From contig CALEMG010000349.1 of NCBI GenBank assembly GCA_937910835.1, positions 1 through 16,535 on the forward strand: a stretch of DNA of 16,535 bases, read 5' to 3'. Of the stretch, positions 14,823 to 16,535 are shown piece after piece (the stretch's first letter is position 1; each line of letters starts with the position of its first letter). Position numbers and translations under genes: made by a program. Source of the DNA: an uncultured Alphaproteobacteria bacterium. Its GTDB lineage: Bacteria > Pseudomonadota > Alphaproteobacteria > Sneathiellales > Sneathiellaceae. The notes below the pieces were generated by a model. It was not told where the DNA came from and searched no databases. It was given only the letters and a program-made list of their open reading frames with translations.

Positions 14823-15719
14823 CTAACTGAGGCTATAGTCCGAGGTCTCAGACGGCGTTCCCTCGGTCTTGACCTCCCCCTCATTCACCATATGCAGGAT
14901 ATGCGCATAGACTGAACGAGCAGCGGCGGGATGCAGGTTTACAGGCACATCCACATACATTCTTTTTACCATGTCGGGAATGGCCATCGGACCGTTTCTC
15001 AGGCATTTGCGGATCTGGTCCATGCGTTCCTGACGGTGGGCGATCAGTGCCTCAACAAACGTCTTCGTCTCAGTGATCGCGGGGCCGTGGGTCGGCCAGT
15101 AAGTGTCATAATCAAAGCCCAGTAGTTTATCGAGACTTTGCATATACTCGCTCATATTGCCGTCGGGCGGAGAGACGACCGTGGTCGACCAGCCCATCAC
15201 GTGATCGCCGGTAAAGAGGGTTTTCTCATCCCTCAGACCAAAGCACGCATGATTTGAAAGATGCCCCGGCGTATGGACGACATCGACGGTCCAGCCATTA
15301 CCAAGGATAACATCGTTATCCTCCAGCTTTACGTCAGGTGCGAACGCCATGTCGCCGCCTTCTTCCATGCCCGATTCCAACTTGCCACCGCCATGGGGAC
15401 CAAAGCCGTATGTCTTCGCACCGGTCAACTGTTTTAAAGGTTCAGCTGCGGGAGAGTGATCGCGATGGGTATGGGTGATCAGGATATGGGTGACCATCTC
15501 CCCCTTCAGCGCCGTCATCAATGCGCCGACATGCGCCCCGTCGAGTGGGCCCGGATCAATGACCGCGACTTCGCCGCGCCCGATGATATAGGTGCCGGTG
15601 CCGTGAAAGGTAAAGGCGCTCGGGTTCTTGGCAACCACCCGGCGGATCAGCGGGCTGAGTTCATCTGCCACGCCATATTCAAACTCCAAGTCTCTTCTGA
15701 ACGGGACTTTAACTGCCAT
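14823..15719 (-). CDS. MBL-fold metallo-hydrolase (LACTB2-like)
   Basis: This 298-residue protein has all metal ligands of the metallo-beta-lactamase fold: THTHRDH (82-88; His83, His85, Asp87, His88), His153 in TPGHLSNH, Asp172 in FTGDHVMG and His211 in PTHGP. The C-terminal roughly 70 residues (HRQERMDQIRKCL…AHILHMVNEGEV) match the winged-helix BLACT_WH domain found in LACTB2-type enzymes. A binuclear zinc hydrolase is expected; relatives cleave thioesters, lactones or RNA, and the substrate is not evident. No signal peptide is seen. AGGATC precedes the ATG at 15719. It heads a two-gene unit with the histidine-phosphatase-like lipoprotein. Confidence 0.9.
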   Translation of the reverse strand: MAVKVPFRRDLEFEYGVADELSPLIRRVVAKNPSAFTFHGTGTYIIGRGEVAVIDPGPLDGAHVGALMTALKGEMVTHILITHTHRDHSPAAEPLKQLTGAKTYGFGPHGGGKLESGMEEGGDMAFAPDVKLEDNDVILGNGWTVDVVHTPGHLSNHACFGLRDEKTLFTGDHVMGWSTTVVSPPDGNMSEYMQSLDKLLGFDYDTYWPTHGPAITETKTFVEALIAHRQERMDQIRKCLRNGPMAIPDMVKRMYVDVPVNLHPAAARSVYAHILHMVNEGEVKTEGTPSETSDYSLS

Positions 15720-15802
15720 GATCCTGCTTTCCGGTTTTCGGTGATTGTAACCAATCGAGCCGGAGCGGCAACAGGAAGTTTTGTCAAATGGGTATGGATT
15801 TA

Positions 15803-16276
15803 TTACTGACTTAAGGAATTGATCAGTCTGAACGATTGGGACGGCTTATTTGCAATGCCCTGAATTCTGAAGAGAATAAAGTTTTTTGCCTTGTCCATAC
15901 AATGTGTTGTCATTGAATCAAGCTCGATATCTTTCGTATGGGCGACCGCTTGGCTCAGCTTGACGATGTTGAGATAAGCGGATTCGCTGGTGACGGAGAC
16001 GCTTACGATCCGTCGTATGCCTGCTTTCAGAGTAATATCACTCAGAATCAGCATGTCGTCGTAGGAGAATTCATCCTCATACCCACGCCGATTATCAAGT
16101 ATCGCAAAATAGCTGGAGGAGGGATTGCCTTGAAGCGTCTGCCGATAGACCGGGATGCGATGCTCGCGGCTGATCGGCCCCGTTGCTGTCATGAAATTAA
16201 CATGTTCGACATAACATTCCAGCGTCTCATAGCTGATATTCGCGAATGCTCCTGAGGAGATTTTGCGTCCTTGCAT
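15803..16276 (-). CDS. Uncharacterised small protein, possibly STAS/SpoIIAA-like
   Basis: This 157-residue cytoplasmic protein has no signal peptide or membrane segment. Its pattern is an N-terminal strand region (FANISYETLECYVEHVNF), a hydrophobic strand YFAILDNRRGYEDEFSYDD with the Asp typical of STAS/SpoIIAA-like folds, then alternating helices and strands (IRRIVSVSVTSESAYLNIVKL) and a final helix CMDKAKNFI. Many alphaproteobacterial STAS-like orphans end with a similar 'x-D-x-x-x-A-x-x-h-h' helix. This fold guess is weak and no function is claimed. GGGAAG lies 5 bases before ATG 16276. Upstream is an AT-rich region with repeats; 83 bp downstream begins the MBL-fold gene on the same strand, so read-through is possible. 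Confidence 0.7.
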   Translation of the reverse strand: MQGRKISSGAFANISYETLECYVEHVNFMTATGPISREHRIPVYRQTLQGNPSSSYFAILDNRRGYEDEFSYDDMLILSDITLKAGIRRIVSVSVTSESAYLNIVKLSQAVAHTKDIELDSMTTHCMDKAKNFILFRIQGIANKPSQSFRLINSLSQ

Positions 16277-16309
16277 CTGGCTTCCCGTATTAGAAAATGA
16301 ACATATATT

Positions 16310-16332
16310 TAATACTGACAGTTACTAATACT
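16310..16332. repeat. TAATACT direct repeats upstream of the orphan gene
   Basis: Two exact TAATACT copies (16310-16316 and 16326-16332) are spaced 16 bp start to start. They lie 34-56 bp upstream of the ATG at 16276, where activator or repressor half-sites are expected. In this AT-rich background chance is not excluded. Confidence 0.3.
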
Positions 16333-16437
16333 TCGTGAACAAATACGCTCACATTATCATTATATCATATATTTTATTTAATTGTAATTCGATATTTATA
16401 TATTAGATGTCTATCTATATTTATTATAATAGTCGCA

Positions 16438-16455
16438 TTACATAAATCTATGTAA
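16438..16455. repeat. Inverted repeat TTACATA-N4-TATGTAA
   Basis: TTACATA (16438-16444) and TATGTAA (16449-16455) are perfect inverted arms around AATC. The 7-4-7 geometry fits a dimeric regulator operator better than a terminator, since no T-run follows. Confidence 0.35.
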
Positions 16456-16500
16456 GTATAGGATGGAAATATTTTCTATTATTAGGTGAATAATTGCCAC

Positions 16501-16535
16501 TTAGGGCTTCCGGGCCGCCAGATCATGCCAATACT
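16501..16535 (-). CDS. Possible C-terminal end of a gene entering from the right (partial)
   Basis: On the minus strand a frame from the window edge reads YWHDLAARKP and stops at TAA (16503-16501). It begins exactly where base composition returns to normal, which supports coding sequence. Eleven codons are too few to name a family. Confidence 0.3.
   Translation of the reverse strand, partial: YWHDLAARKP

Larger units (their letters stand above)
16281..16500. other. AT-rich intergenic region upstream of the orphan gene
   Basis: By my count 41 of the 180 bases at 16321-16500 are G or C (about 23%), far below the surrounding genes, and composition returns to normal abruptly at 16501. No coding frame of note is present. 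It probably holds the promoter and operators of the minus-strand gene starting at 16276, and could be a target for a nucleoid-associated silencer or a scar of acquired DNA. Confidence 0.6.

Noticed and set aside
15782..15787. Perfect TTGACA on the minus strand upstream of the MBL-fold gene
   Set aside because: No acceptable -10 hexamer lies 16-18 bp away; the nearest (TTACAAT) is about 31 bp off.
16277..16500. AT-rich region as a replication origin or mobile-element end
   Set aside because: No DnaA-box cluster, no transposase and no terminal inverted repeats with target duplication could be seen; a promoter region is the simpler reading.

Overview
The window looks like part of an alphaproteobacterial chromosome. 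It is moderately GC-rich, with tightly packed genes in short operons. Gene content (BLUF photoreceptor, AlkK/DmdB-type acyl-CoA ligase, class III aminotransferase, fatty acid hydroxylase, GST-like protein, PrfC, YajQ) points towards marine or soil alphaproteobacteria such as Sneathiella/Emcibacter/Kordiimonas-like lineages. That placement is an inference from protein character only. I see no mobile element, CRISPR array, tRNA or rRNA.

Layout. Bases 1-724 (+) hold the tail of a SnoaL-like protein and a small SAM methyltransferase. Bases 906-2745 (-) are a two-gene unit: a class III aminotransferase followed by a single-domain BLUF photoreceptor whose Shine-Dalgarno lies in a hairpin touching the aminotransferase stop codon. 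Bases 2888-4907 (+) carry an alpha/beta hydrolase and a GST-like protein with its own good promoter. Bases 4911-7751 (-) are a three-gene unit: small membrane-anchored protein, membrane fatty acid hydroxylase and NAD(P)-dependent aldehyde dehydrogenase. Bases 7977-12089 (+) hold an acyl-CoA ligase, a medium-chain reductase and a CPA1-type antiporter, two of them closed by clear terminators. Bases 12210-14310 (+) are prfC and yajQ. Bases 14193-15719 (-) are an MBL-fold hydrolase followed by a degenerate histidine-phosphatase-like lipoprotein. Bases 15803-16276 (-) encode a small orphan protein below a strikingly AT-rich stretch. At the edge, 16501-16535 looks like the end of one more minus-strand gene.

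Functionally, 2.9-10.7 kb is dominated by lipid, aldehyde and xenobiotic chemistry (esterase, GST, aldehyde dehydrogenase, di-iron hydroxylase, acyl-CoA ligase, alkenal/alkenone reductase). The aminotransferase and the succinate-semialdehyde-like dehydrogenase could together process omega-amino acids such as GABA, though they are in different transcription units.

The points most worth a second look are: an antiporter in which the essential Asp of the CPA1 Asn-Asp motif is Ala; a histidine-phosphatase-like lipoprotein that has Asn where the second catalytic His is expected and a frameshifted tail running 118 bp antisense into yajQ; the aminotransferase-BLUF pair with apparent translational coupling; and the AT-rich repeat-bearing region upstream of the orphan gene at 16.3 kb. 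I found no clear, complete novel defence or mobile system.
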